Assembly (NCBI RefSeq): GCF_002245895.1
Contig: NZ_NPJZ01000001.1
Location: 558,001-622,000, forward strand
Origin: Rhodococcus sp. OK302
GTDB lineage: Bacteria; Actinomycetota; Actinomycetes; Mycobacteriales; Mycobacteriaceae
Direction of reading: 5' to 3'
Length of the DNA: 64,000 nucleotides
Made by a program: the position numbers and the translations under genes. A model generated the notes under the pieces. It had not been told where the DNA came from, ran no database searches, and saw only the letters and a program-made list of their open reading frames with translations. This document shows, in pieces, positions 41,991 through 50,967 of the stretch (the first letter of the stretch is position 1; every line of letters starts with the position of its first letter).

Positions 41991-42187
41991 GGCAGTTCCT
42001 TTTTTCGACGCCAGTAAGCAGAGGTTTCCATTACAGTGCCCGGACACACGCCCGGTCAGGGTTGAAATCACGGAGATTCTTAGATCACGCATCCGTGAAC
42101 CGGTAAATATTCATGAATCTTGTCTATTCACAAGAAATCGTTAGAAATCCCTGTCAAGAGAATATTTTCGAATACGCCGCTGCATCG

Positions 42188-42203
42188 GATACATCTGTGT
42201 ATC
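42188..42203. promoter_or_regulatory. palindromic operator before the TetR gene
   Basis: GATACATCTGTGTATC is a perfect inverted repeat with a 4-base spacer, 31 bp upstream of the TetR start. It is a likely autoregulatory site for that protein. Confidence 0.6.
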
Positions 42204-42234
42204 GTTTGTGAAACCCACCGAACCGGAGGTACCG

Positions 42235-42894
42235 ATGAGCGATGTGGCTGCCTTACCGCCAAAACGCGTCACCAAACGTAGAGGTCAGACGCGCCAGCGG
42301 CTCCTCGACGCAGCGGCCGAGGTCTTTGCCGACGAAGGGTTCGGACGCGCGACCGTCGAGCAGATCTGCGAGCGAGGCGGGTACTCACGAGGGGCCTTCT
42401 ACTCCAACTTCGGTTCCCTGGACGAACTGTTCTTTGCCATGTGGGAGCAGCGATCCGCAGCAATGCTGGCAGATCTGAAAAAGGCGAGCGCGGCAATCAC
42501 TGCCAGCCCACTCGACATAACTTCCGCCGTCGCGCGGATCGTCGCGGTAGTCCCCGTCGACCCACAGTGGTATCGGATCAACGCAGAATTCACGGCTCAC
42601 GCACTTCGCAACGACGCGCTCCGAACCGCGTTAGCCGACCGCGAAGACGCGATCCTGCAAACCTTGCTGCCAATCGTCGAATCAGCACTGAGCGATATCG
42701 GACGAAAAGTAGTCGGTGATCCCACGGCACTCGGACGGGCCCTGGTAGCAATCCATGACGGCACCAGCGTGCAGTGCCTCGTCGACACGGACACCGGTGC
42801 AGCATTTGCGCTGCGCCGCGATATTTTCACTCGAATCCTGCTGTCCTACAGCGTATCAATGGAATCCAACCAGCCAGAAGAGGAGTTGCTGTGA
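42235..42894 (+). CDS. TetR-family regulator
   Basis: This 219-residue regulator has one N-terminal TetR helix-turn-helix (RGQTRQRLLDAAAEVFADEGF, ATVEQICERGGYSRGAFYSNF). The C-terminal domain is a TetR-C helical ligand pocket. ATG 42235 follows a GGAGGT box (42226-42231). Its stop overlaps the GTG of the FAD dehydrogenase gene by four bases, so it probably controls that gene and itself. The palindrome at 42188 is the candidate operator. Confidence 0.87.
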   Translation: MSDVAALPPKRVTKRRGQTRQRLLDAAAEVFADEGFGRATVEQICERGGYSRGAFYSNFGSLDELFFAMWEQRSAAMLADLKKASAAITASPLDITSAVARIVAVVPVDPQWYRINAEFTAHALRNDALRTALADREDAILQTLLPIVESALSDIGRKVVGDPTALGRALVAIHDGTSVQCLVDTDTGAAFALRRDIFTRILLSYSVSMESNQPEEELL

Positions 42895-44546
42895 GCGAAC
42901 ATGCTGACGTCATCGTTGTCGGAGCCGGGCTTGCGGGCCTGGTCGCCACCTACGAACTGACGCGCGCGGGACGCAAAGTGCTTGTCGTAGAACAAGAAAA
43001 CGCGGCCAACCTCGGCGCTCAGGCTTTCTGGTCACTGGGCGGACTTTTCCTCGTCAACAGCCCCGAACAACGCCGACTCGGCATCAAGGATTCGCTGGAT
43101 CTGGCCATGCAGGACTGGATGGGCACGGCCGCATTCGACCGCGACCGCGAAGACCACTGGCCTCGGCAATGGGCCAAGGCGTACGTCGAGTTCGCGGCGG
43201 GCGAAAAGCGAGAGTACCTGCACGACTTGGGACTTCGCTTGATGCCGAACGTCGGCTGGGCTGAACGCGGCCGCGGCATGGCTCTCGGTCACGGTAACTC
43301 AGTTCCCCGATTCCACCTCACCTGGGGAACCGGCCCCGGTGTCGTCGACGTATTTCTCAACAAGGTGATCGCGGCGCAGAAACGCGGACTGGTCACGTTC
43401 AAGCACCGCCACCAGGTCGATCAACTCGTACTCACCGACGGTGCAGTCACCGGAGTTCGCGGCACTGTCCTCGAGCCCTCCAACACTATTCGGGGAGTCG
43501 AAAGCTCCCGCACACCAATCGGGGAATTCGAATTCTCCGCGCAGGCCGTTGTGGTCACCTCCGGCGGCATCGGCGGCAATTACGAACTGGTGAAGAAGAA
43601 CTGGCCGGAGCGACTGGGTAAGGCACCGGAGCACATGCTGACCGGCGTGCCGGCACACGTCGACGGACGCATGCTCGAGATCACCGAATCCGCCGGCGGC
43701 AACATCGTCAACCGCGACCGCATGTGGCACTACACAGAAGGAATCCAGAACTGGAATCCCATCTGGCCCAACCACGGCATCCGCATCATCCCCGGCCCGT
43801 CGTCAATGTGGTTCGACGCCACCGGAAAACGCTTGCCGGTACCCAACTTCCCCGGTTTCGACACGATGGGGACCTTCAAGTACATCCTCGACAGTGGTCA
43901 CGAGTACACGTGGTTCATCCTCGATCAGAAGATCATCGAGAAGGAATTTGCACTGTCCGGTTCGGAACAGAACCCCGACTTCACCAATCGCGATTTCAAA
44001 CTCCTGCTCGAACGCATCAAGAAGGGTGCACCCGGCCCAGTCGAAGCATTCAAGCAGAAGGGCGCAGACTTCGTGGTTCGCAACAACCTTCGCGATCTTG
44101 TGGACGGTATGAACGCACTCACCGACGAGCCGCTCCTCGACTTCGAGGACATCGAACGTGAAATGATCGCCCGCGATCGTGAGGTCGATAACAAGTACAG
44201 CAAAGACTTCCAAATCACCGCGATCCATGGTGCCCGCAATCTGCTGGCCGACAAGATCGTGCGCGTCGTCGCACCGCACAAGATCCTCGACGCCAAAAGC
44301 GGTCCACTGATCGCAGTCCGTCTACATCTACTCACTCGCAAGACCCTCGGCGGCCTGGAGACCAATCTCGACTCGCAGGTCATCAAGGCTGACGGCAGCG
44401 TATTCGACGGACTGTATGCGGCCGGTGAGGTCGCCGGATTCGGCGGCGGCGGAGTACACGGGTACAGCGCCCTGGAAGGAACATTCCTCGGCGGCTGCAT
44501 CTTCTCCGGCCGAGCAGCAGGCCGAGCGTTGGCGCGAGACCTGTAG
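42891..44546 (+). CDS. FAD-binding dehydrogenase (KstD/fumarate-reductase-like)
   Basis: This is a 551-aa flavoprotein resembling Mycobacterium tuberculosis Rv0785. It has the N-terminal GAGLAGLVATYELTRAGRKV, WSLGGLFLVNSPEQRRLG and the C-terminal YAAGEVAGFGGGGVHGYSAL region with LGGCIFSGRAAG. This family overlaps with ketosteroid dehydrogenases, but the substrate is unknown. GTG 42891 overlaps the tetR stop (GTGA). Co-transcription with the TetR regulator suggests a small self-controlled catabolic unit. Confidence 0.85.
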   Translation: MSEHADVIVVGAGLAGLVATYELTRAGRKVLVVEQENAANLGAQAFWSLGGLFLVNSPEQRRLGIKDSLDLAMQDWMGTAAFDRDREDHWPRQWAKAYVEFAAGEKREYLHDLGLRLMPNVGWAERGRGMALGHGNSVPRFHLTWGTGPGVVDVFLNKVIAAQKRGLVTFKHRHQVDQLVLTDGAVTGVRGTVLEPSNTIRGVESSRTPIGEFEFSAQAVVVTSGGIGGNYELVKKNWPERLGKAPEHMLTGVPAHVDGRMLEITESAGGNIVNRDRMWHYTEGIQNWNPIWPNHGIRIIPGPSSMWFDATGKRLPVPNFPGFDTMGTFKYILDSGHEYTWFILDQKIIEKEFALSGSEQNPDFTNRDFKLLLERIKKGAPGPVEAFKQKGADFVVRNNLRDLVDGMNALTDEPLLDFEDIEREMIARDREVDNKYSKDFQITAIHGARNLLADKIVRVVAPHKILDAKSGPLIAVRLHLLTRKTLGGLETNLDSQVIKADGSVFDGLYAAGEVAGFGGGGVHGYSALEGTFLGGCIFSGRAAGRALARDL

Positions 44547-44660
44547 CGAGCCAGGTGTACTGGCGGCGTCAACTTAAGGTTTGGCGCCGTCAAAATCTCG
44601 TCAACAAGGCACCTGATGCTCCGGATCGGTCCGGATACTTGTTCGGTGAGACATGCAGTG

Positions 44661-46505
44661 ATGATCGGCCAGGCCAACGCGCTTCGCCAACGGGCCCCGC
44701 GCGCAGCGAAGCGAAGTCTCCGCGAGCGTCAAAAGCTCTCGGTGGCTACAGGTTTGGCAGGGCTTTCGCTCGACGCGATGGCCTCGGTATCGTACGGTCC
44801 CGAGGCCATCGTGTTGGTGCTGGCGCTGGCCGGCGGGGCCGGACTCGGGTTCACCCTTCCGGTAACTATTGCCATCGCGGTACTGCTCGCGGTCTTGGTG
44901 GCGTCGTATCGCCAGGTCATTGCTGCTTTTCCGGAAGGCGGTGGCGCCTACGCCGTCGCCCGGAAACACCTGAGCAAGCGGGCCAGTCTGACCGCTGCCG
45001 CGTCGTTGATCATCGATTACACACTCAATGTCGCGGTGTCGATCGCTGCCGGAGTGGCGGCACTGACGTCGGCTTTCCCGGTTCTGTTGCCGTATACGGT
45101 GTGGATCGCACTGGTGATTCTCGGCGGCATCACGGCGTTGAATCTGCGCGGTATCGCCGATTCGGCGCGAGCCTTCATGCTGCCCACCGCCATCTTTGTG
45201 GTCAGCATCTTCACCGTGATCATCGCGGGACTGTTTCGAGATGAACCGGCAGCCACTGTGTCGGCGCCGTTCCTCGTCGATAATGCGCACACGATCGGGG
45301 TTCTTCTACTCCTCAAAGCGTTTTCGAGTGGTTGCGCCGCATTGACCGGCGTCGAGGCCATTGCCAATGCCGTACCGAGCTTCAAGAAGCCGCGAGTGCG
45401 CACAGCCCAGCGCGCCGAGGTCGCATTAGGAGTCCTGTTGGGCACCATGCTGATCGGACTCGCAGTGCTGATCGAAAAATTTGCCTTGGCTCCGGTGTCC
45501 GGAACGACAGTCCTGTCCCAGCTCACATCCGCCGCTCTCGGAAATGGCGTCGGCTACTACGTCGTCCAGTTCTCGACCGTAGTGCTGTTGGCTCTTGCTG
45601 CGAACACTTCCTACGGCGGACTACCCAACCTGATGCGAATCCTCGCCGACGACAATGTTCTTCCACACCGCTTCAGTCGAAAGTCGACGCGGGACGTCTT
45701 CACGTACGGAGTGTTGGCCTTGGGCGGTGCTGCGGCTCTGCTCCTGATCGGATCCGCCGGCAAGATGAACACCCTTGTCCCCCTGTTTGCGATCGGCGTT
45801 TTCATCGGTTTCACCCTCGCCCAGTACGGCATGGTGAGGCACTGGCTGACCCTGCGGACCCGGGGCTGGAAATGGCGCTTGGCCCTCAACGGTTTCGGCG
45901 CTGCGTTGACCGCGATCGCAGCGGTGGTAACCACCGCTATGAAGTTCACCGAAGGCGCCTGGCTGATCGCGCTCGCGTTACCGATACTCGTGTTGGGTAT
46001 GGAACGTGTACGCGGCGCGTACCAGCACATCGGGGAACGTCTGACCGTCAGCGCAGACAAGAGCGCTTCTCCGGCAATCGGATACAAGCCGGCCGTCCTC
46101 GTTCCGGTATCCGGATTGACGACGCTCTCGTCCCGCGCCATGGATGCTGGGTACGCCATGTCGTCGCAACCGATTGCCATCCGCGTCTGCATGGAGCACG
46201 AGTCGACGGCCGAGTTCGCTCGGAGATGGAATGCGAAGTACCCGAATTCGCGATTGATCATCATCGAGGACACCGAGAACTCGGTGGGACTCTCACTGTC
46301 CCGGTACATTCGAGCGCACTTCCCCCACCGGGAGACGTTTGCCGTGATCGCCACTCTCGACCCCGCAACGCCGTGGCACCGATTCCTTCCGCGCCAACGC
46401 ACCGACGAGGTTGCCGACGCATTGCGCAAGCACACCGATGCCGTGGTCTGCCAGGTGCCGGTTCGGATCGATCCGGCGTTCCGCGATCCTGCATTGCGCG
46501 CCTAG
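44661..46505 (+). CDS. APC-superfamily permease, KimA/YdaO-like
   Basis: This is a 614-aa transporter with about 12 membrane helices (beginning LSVATGLAGLSLDAMASVSYG) and a ~140-residue cytosolic C-terminal domain. This size and domain order match KimA-type potassium importers of Bacillus and their actinobacterial relatives, though amino-acid transport is possible. ATG 44661 is used, with GTG 44658 equally plausible. No c-di-AMP riboswitch is seen in the short upstream gap. It converges on the VIT1-type gene. Confidence 0.7.
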   Translation: MIGQANALRQRAPRAAKRSLRERQKLSVATGLAGLSLDAMASVSYGPEAIVLVLALAGGAGLGFTLPVTIAIAVLLAVLVASYRQVIAAFPEGGGAYAVARKHLSKRASLTAAASLIIDYTLNVAVSIAAGVAALTSAFPVLLPYTVWIALVILGGITALNLRGIADSARAFMLPTAIFVVSIFTVIIAGLFRDEPAATVSAPFLVDNAHTIGVLLLLKAFSSGCAALTGVEAIANAVPSFKKPRVRTAQRAEVALGVLLGTMLIGLAVLIEKFALAPVSGTTVLSQLTSAALGNGVGYYVVQFSTVVLLALAANTSYGGLPNLMRILADDNVLPHRFSRKSTRDVFTYGVLALGGAAALLLIGSAGKMNTLVPLFAIGVFIGFTLAQYGMVRHWLTLRTRGWKWRLALNGFGAALTAIAAVVTTAMKFTEGAWLIALALPILVLGMERVRGAYQHIGERLTVSADKSASPAIGYKPAVLVPVSGLTTLSSRAMDAGYAMSSQPIAIRVCMEHESTAEFARRWNAKYPNSRLIIIEDTENSVGLSLSRYIRAHFPHRETFAVIATLDPATPWHRFLPRQRTDEVADALRKHTDAVVCQVPVRIDPAFRDPALRA

Positions 46506-47579
46506 CTACAGAGAAGTCCCGAACAGCATGCCCAGCAGATACGTTGCGCCGGCCGCGCCGAAACCGATGGCAAGTTGCCGAAGCGCACGCTTGAAAGGCG
46601 GACCACCGGAAAGCAATCCGACCACCACACCGGTGCCCAGCAGGGCAATGCCGACCAGAACGGAGGCCACAATGAGTGCGGTCATGCCTTCCAAACCGAA
46701 CAGGTACGGCAGCACCGGAATGATTGCGCCGGAAGCGAAGAAGCAGAAACTGGCTAGCGCTGCGCCGATGCCGGTACCGACCGCCTCATGGGTGTCCTCG
46801 ACATCCGTAGAACCGAAGTTGTTGTACTTCAATGCCTCTGCGGCGCGAACTTCAGCTTCCTCTTCCGTCATACCGCGAGCCCGATACACCAGCGCCAGTT
46901 CGTTGGCGTCGACGTCGAGGAGTCCGACGGCGTCTCTTGCTGCCGCTCCCGGCGTGGAGGCTTCGAGTAATTCACGTTGCGAGCGCACCGAAACGTACTC
47001 ACCCGCTCCCATCGACAATGCACCGGCCAGGAGTCCGGCCATGCCGGTGAGTAGCACGATCTGGTTGGAGACACCGCTGCCACTGATACCGAGGACCAAA
47101 GCCAAGTTGCTGACCAGTCCGTCGTTTGCCCCGAAGACCGCGGCTCGGAAGGTTCCCGAGAGTCTGTTGCGGCCACGTGTGGCCAGGGCCCGCACTACTT
47201 CTTCATGGATCTTTTCGTCGGCGCCCATCGACGCGGTGGCGTCGGCATCATGTGGGTAGGGCGACCGTGTCTCGGCGCGTTGGGCAAGGGCAAGAACAAA
47301 AACCGAGCCGAATCGCCTCGCCAGGAAGCCGAGGATGCGAGTGCGGATATCACCTCGCATCGGCTTGCCCACGTGATCGCCGAGGAGGGCTCGCCAATGG
47401 GCCTCATGCCGGCCTTCCGCTTCGGCCAAGGCAAGCAGGATCTCGCGCTCCTCGCCGGTCCGTCGTCCGGCAAGGTCTCGGTAGACAGCTGCCTCGGCCT
47501 GCTCATCCGCCAGATACCGGCGCCACCGCTTGATGTCGCGAGGCTGGGGATCGGGCCGTGCATCCGGAATCGGCGACAT
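46506..47579 (-). CDS. ferritin-like/VIT1 fusion iron exporter (MbfA type)
   Basis: This 357-residue protein joins a ferritin-like (erythrin) domain, residues about 15-140 (DEQAEAAVYRDLAGR, AEAEGRHEAHW), to a CCC1/VIT1 transport domain with about five membrane helices (FGANDGLVSNLALVLG, MGAGEYVSVRSQREL). MbfA proteins export ferrous iron and limit oxidative stress. ATG 47579 follows GAAGGAGA. It is divergent from a lipoprotein gene. Confidence 0.87.
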   Translation of the reverse strand: MSPIPDARPDPQPRDIKRWRRYLADEQAEAAVYRDLAGRRTGEEREILLALAEAEGRHEAHWRALLGDHVGKPMRGDIRTRILGFLARRFGSVFVLALAQRAETRSPYPHDADATASMGADEKIHEEVVRALATRGRNRLSGTFRAAVFGANDGLVSNLALVLGISGSGVSNQIVLLTGMAGLLAGALSMGAGEYVSVRSQRELLEASTPGAAARDAVGLLDVDANELALVYRARGMTEEEAEVRAAEALKYNNFGSTDVEDTHEAVGTGIGAALASFCFFASGAIIPVLPYLFGLEGMTALIVASVLVGIALLGTGVVVGLLSGGPPFKRALRQLAIGFGAAGATYLLGMLFGTSL

Positions 47580-47703
47580 CGAATCTCCTTCGTGCTCGGC
47601 GGGCGTAGTTCTTGTGCCGGCATAGTTACCGCATTCCCGCACATCCCAGACTTAATTCGGATATACCGGACGCACGTATCGGTTGTCCGGAGGAGCGAAC
47701 CCT

Positions 47704-48330
47704 ATGAGTCCAACACAAACACGTCGGATCGTCCTGTTCGCGGCACCGCTGGCGACATTGGCCCTCGTCAGTGGTTGCGGATCCGACAGTTCCGATACCG
47801 CGGCAAGTTCCTCAGTTCCCACAACCACCTCGGCGCTGCCAACCTCCGCGGCGCCGGCACCGACATCCCATGCTGAGCACTCCCAGACCACCATGACTAT
47901 GGTCCCGAATCCTCAGAACTGCACCGTCGGAGAACTGACCGTGACCCTCGGCCAGGCGGGCGGCGCGGCAGGCTCCACCGAACTCCCCTTGGTCTTCACC
48001 AATACAAGTTCACGAACCTGCAACCTCGACGGTTTCCCCGGCGTCTCGTATGTCACGGTCGCCTCCGGTAATCCGGTGGGCGCGCCCGCGACCCGATCCG
48101 GCTCCGGTTCGGTTGTCTCACTTGCTCCCGGATCTGCCGGAACCGCGATGGTTCGCGCCACCAACGTCGAGAACTACCCGGCCGATCAGTGCGGCGTCAC
48201 CGAAGTTGCGGGGCTGCAGGTCTATCCGCCTAACAGCTACGATTCCGTCTTTGTTCCCTATCCCACCAAAGCCTGCTCGATGACCGGCGCAAACATCAAC
48301 CAACTGAGCGTCGCACCGGTCACCAGCTGA
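47704..48330 (+). CDS. DUF4232-domain lipoprotein
   Basis: This is a 208-aa exported lipoprotein with lipobox LVSGC at the end of the signal peptide, then a Ser/Thr/Pro/Ala linker and a DUF4232 domain (LPLVFTNTSSRTCNLDGFPGVSYV, later LQVYPPNSYDS). The domain's role is unknown. ATG 47704 follows GGAGGAG. Two pairs of Cys are probably disulfide-linked outside the cell. Confidence 0.87.
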   Translation: MSPTQTRRIVLFAAPLATLALVSGCGSDSSDTAASSSVPTTTSALPTSAAPAPTSHAEHSQTTMTMVPNPQNCTVGELTVTLGQAGGAAGSTELPLVFTNTSSRTCNLDGFPGVSYVTVASGNPVGAPATRSGSGSVVSLAPGSAGTAMVRATNVENYPADQCGVTEVAGLQVYPPNSYDSVFVPYPTKACSMTGANINQLSVAPVTS

Positions 48331-48333
48331 TCT

Positions 48334-49344
48334 TTACGGCTTCAGGCGTCGTAGTCCCCAAAGTGCGGGAATCATGAAGACGCCTGAAAGAACAAGTACC
48401 AGAGCCGCTTCCGTCAGCTGGAATCGACGGAACTGATCGGCGGAATGGTATCGGGTTTCGTAGTGGTCGACACCTTGTTCTTGTAGACACACCTCCATCC
48501 CTCGGTCCTGTTGCGCCTCCAGTTCATCGATGCGGAGTGTGTACTCGGCACCCGTCTCCTCGGGGCGTTGGTCGTACGAATTCCCTTCGCCCGATCCTCC
48601 CCACGTGCACTCGTCGTAGCGAAGGTCGACAGAATTGCCTCGGATATCGACATACCCCTGGTTGATCTCCCAATTCACTCCGGGAATCGAGTCATCCTCC
48701 GTAGCCGTGTAGGTAACTCCCCCGTTGATGATGGGCGATGCGTCGACAGTCAACGGCGCGTAGTGAGGCCGGGCGAAAAATTGAAACATCACCAGTACAC
48801 CAATTACTCCGACCATCGTCAGCGCCACTGCCCCGATCGAACTGCGCACCAGCAATGCACATGCCGCGCCAAGCATCAGCGCCATGAATGTGTAAGCACC
48901 CAAGGCCAATCCACTCGATTGAAAGAACGGGTAGGTCAGGTTCGACAAGTCGACAAACTGTCCCCGGCCGCTAACGAATGCAAAACTTTCGTGTTCTCGC
49001 GGCCTACGAGTCCATTCCAGCGCAAAGCCGAGTAGCGTCGCACCAGCGGTCAACGGCACAAATACAACCAGCACTCTCGCCCAGAACCAACGGACTCGAC
49101 TGACCGATTGGGTCAGTCCCAAAACATGGGTGCCCTGTTCAATATCCCGAGAGAAGACCGTCACCCCGACCAGTGCTCCCAGGAGCATGGGAAGCATCGT
49201 TGCAATCACGGCCGTCGCAATGTCAATGATGGCGTCGTCGTTCAATGCCGTAACAGACAGCACTGCAAGAATTCCCAACGAAACCATAATGCCCAGCGAG
49301 ACAATGATCGACGTCCGATGGTGACGCCAGGTTACCCAGATCAT
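48334..49344 (-). CDS. ABC transporter permease
   Basis: This 336-aa polytopic protein is probably the membrane part of an ABC exporter with the ATPase encoded just upstream. It has two N-terminal and four or more further hydrophobic segments, with a large extracytoplasmic loop (residues about 215-310) rich in Asp/Glu and carrying one Cys pair (DECTWGG, EVCLQEQG). The start overlaps the ATPase stop (ATGA). With the YtrA-type regulator it resembles Ytr-type operons that respond to envelope stress. Confidence 0.8.
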   Translation of the reverse strand: MIWVTWRHHRTSIIVSLGIMVSLGILAVLSVTALNDDAIIDIATAVIATMLPMLLGALVGVTVFSRDIEQGTHVLGLTQSVSRVRWFWARVLVVFVPLTAGATLLGFALEWTRRPREHESFAFVSGRGQFVDLSNLTYPFFQSSGLALGAYTFMALMLGAACALLVRSSIGAVALTMVGVIGVLVMFQFFARPHYAPLTVDASPIINGGVTYTATEDDSIPGVNWEINQGYVDIRGNSVDLRYDECTWGGSGEGNSYDQRPEETGAEYTLRIDELEAQQDRGMEVCLQEQGVDHYETRYHSADQFRRFQLTEAALVLVLSGVFMIPALWGLRRLKP

Positions 49345-50210
49345 GCTGACACCTTCGCTTCTCCGCTCAGATGCCCGAGCACTAGGTCGTCCAGAGTTGC
49401 GTCGTCGACAGTCCAACCTGGCATTGCGCTCGGCCGACACCCCTCGACAAGGTGCGTATTTCGTCGGAGCCCCTTGTCGGTATGCACAACCCTGCCGGCG
49501 CCCACTACGTCCGACGGATCACCGTCACCCACCAATACATAATGGGCAGAAACCAATTCATCCAACGGTCCCGAGAGTCGAGCATTTCCGTCGCCGAGGA
49601 GAAGCAGACGATCCGAGACGTCGGCGAGTTCCGAAATGATGTGCGAGGACAGCAATACGGTGGTGCCGTACTCGGCAACATCCTCGAGCAAGGACGATGC
49701 GACGGACCGCCGCGCGACCGGGTCCAGATCTGCCAACGGCTCGTCGAGGAGCAGCAGCTTCGGCCGGCGTCCGAGCGCCAAAGCCAATGCCACTCTGGTT
49801 CGTTGGCCCGGCGATAGATTCTTGGCCTTCGCCTCGAGAGGAACGTCGGCCCGCTCTACCAAACCGAGCGCATACTTCGCGTCCCAATGATCGTTGGTGT
49901 GCGCACCGAACCGAAGCAGTTCAGCAACAGTGAATTTGGGGTACAGCGGCTTGTGCTGCGCCAGATACGCCAAGCCTGGACTGATGCCGCCGCGACTCGG
50001 CTCCGCGCCGAGCACGGAAATCGAGCCGTGATCCGGCATCATCAAGCCCACAGCCAAATTCATCAGGGTGGACTTGCCGGCGCCGTTCACTCCCACCAGT
50101 GCCGTGATACTTCCCGTCGCCACCTCGAAGGTGCAGGCGTCGAGCACCTTCTTGCGCCCGAAGCGCTTGTCCACGTCTGCCATGGTGAGCGCAGATTCTT
50201 GCTCGGTCAT
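49341..50210 (-). CDS. ABC transporter ATP-binding protein
   Basis: This 289-residue ABC ATPase has Walker A GVNGAGKST, signature LSPGQ and Walker B LLLLDEPLADLD, with the switch His in LLSSHI. The C-terminal part (AHYVLVGDGDPSD) is a longer accessory domain. It powers the permease encoded downstream. The upstream regulator frame remains open deep into this gene, an unusual overlap (see the GntR entry). Confidence 0.9.
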   Translation of the reverse strand: MTEQESALTMADVDKRFGRKKVLDACTFEVATGSITALVGVNGAGKSTLMNLAVGLMMPDHGSISVLGAEPSRGGISPGLAYLAQHKPLYPKFTVAELLRFGAHTNDHWDAKYALGLVERADVPLEAKAKNLSPGQRTRVALALALGRRPKLLLLDEPLADLDPVARRSVASSLLEDVAEYGTTVLLSSHIISELADVSDRLLLLGDGNARLSGPLDELVSAHYVLVGDGDPSDVVGAGRVVHTDKGLRRNTHLVEGCRPSAMPGWTVDDATLDDLVLGHLSGEAKVSA

Positions 50211-50637
50211 GGTGCCTCCCCTTCTCTCCGGATGACTTTGTTTCGGATGACTTTGTTTCGGTGAACGCGCGTTCGAGTTCCACAGCTACGAGCGCCTCGA
50301 TGTCTGTTCGCTCGAGGCCGGCAGCCACGGCGTCCGAGACCCAGCGAGACAACTCGGTACGTAGTGCGGCGCTTTCTGCCATCCCGGGCTTGGCCAAGGA
50401 CTTGGTGACAAACGTGCCCAAGCCTGGCCTCGGCGTGACCAACCCGTCGCGCTCGAGCTCCTTGTACGCCTTGAGCACGGTGTTGGGATTGATCGCGAGC
50501 GCACCCACTACGTCTTTTGCGGTAGGCAGTCGGTCACCGACCTGTAGGTCGCCGAGACGGAGTGCCTGCTTCACCTGCACAACCAATTGCACGTAGGTGG
50601 GAATGCCGGATCGGCGGTCGATACGGAAGTCGATCAT
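49921..50637 (-). CDS. YtrA-type GntR regulator, 3' end frameshifted or extended
   Basis: The first ~125 residues form a YtrA-subfamily GntR regulator: MIDFRIDRRSGIPTYVQLV, winged helix LPTAKDVVGALAINPNTVLKAYKELERDGLV and a short helical tail. Such proteins normally stop just before the ABC gene. Here the frame stays open for another ~98 codons inside the ABC ATPase gene. One extra base in the GGGG run near 50217 would restore a TGA overlapping the ATPase ATG, so a single-base frameshift is likely. A 15-bp tandem repeat lies in the tail. A palindrome just upstream is probably its operator. Confidence 0.7.
   Translation of the reverse strand: MIDFRIDRRSGIPTYVQLVVQVKQALRLGDLQVGDRLPTAKDVVGALAINPNTVLKAYKELERDGLVTPRPGLGTFVTKSLAKPGMAESAALRTELSRWVSDAVAAGLERTDIEALVAVELERAFTETKSSETKSSGEKGRHHDRARICAHHGRRGQALRAQEGARRLHLRGGDGKYHGTGGSERRRQVHPDEFGCGLDDAGSRLDFRARRGAESRRHQSRLGVSGAAQAAVPQIHCC
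50231..50260. repeat. 15-bp tandem repeat in the GntR tail
   Basis: GATGACTTTGTTTCG occurs twice without a gap. On the coding strand it doubles the residues ETKSS. The duplication is in frame and does not explain the lost stop. Confidence 0.9.
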
Positions 50638-50648
50638 CCGAACCCTTT

Positions 50649-50664
50649 CACTAGTTCATTAGTG
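50649..50664. promoter_or_regulatory. palindrome before the YtrA-type regulator
   Basis: CACTAGTTCATTAGTG has CACTA/TAGTG arms and lies 11 bp upstream of the regulator ATG, a typical position for an autorepressor operator of YtrA-type GntR proteins. Confidence 0.6.
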
Positions 50665-50734
50665 GAATAGATATTTACCCCACCTTTGCTCACCAGGTCA
50701 AGGCCTTTGCCCTTCCGGTCAAGAGCAGGCACCC

Positions 50735-50890
50735 CTGTAAAGTGCAGATGCCCCGGATTTCCGGGGTGCCACGCTGCTTGTGAAGTCCGGTGCAATCCCG
50801 GCACTGTCGACGCAACTGTGAAGTCGCCCGGATATTGACGAGGCGAACGAGTCAGGTCACCCAGCTTCGTGGCGACACGATGGTCCTCGG
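50735..50890 (+). promoter_or_regulatory. cobalamin (AdoCbl) riboswitch
   Basis: The leader has cobalamin riboswitch marks: GGGGTGCCACG, AAGTCCGGTGCAATCCCGG with the core GCACTGT, and the B12-box-like GAGTCAGGTCACCCAGC at about 50849-50865. A perfect CCCCGGA/TCCGGGG hairpin (50751-50766) begins the element. It lies 78-233 bp upstream of a B12-type uptake operon (btuFCD, cobU), consistent with repression by the end product. Confidence 0.85.
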
Positions 50891-50967
50891 ACGAAGGACG
50901 CTCGTGCAGCCCAGCCTCCCGGCCGCGCCGCATGGCGACCTTCTTCCACACAACTGGAGGGGTGGCT

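Noticed and set aside
42100..42140. ATTCATGAAT and CTTGT/ACAAG repeats as a further operator
   Set aside because: Arms are short and AT-rich; chance cannot be excluded, and the 42188 palindrome is better placed.
44547..44660. Possible c-di-AMP (ydaO) riboswitch before the KimA-like gene
   Set aside because: The gap is only about 114 bp and lacks the conserved elements.
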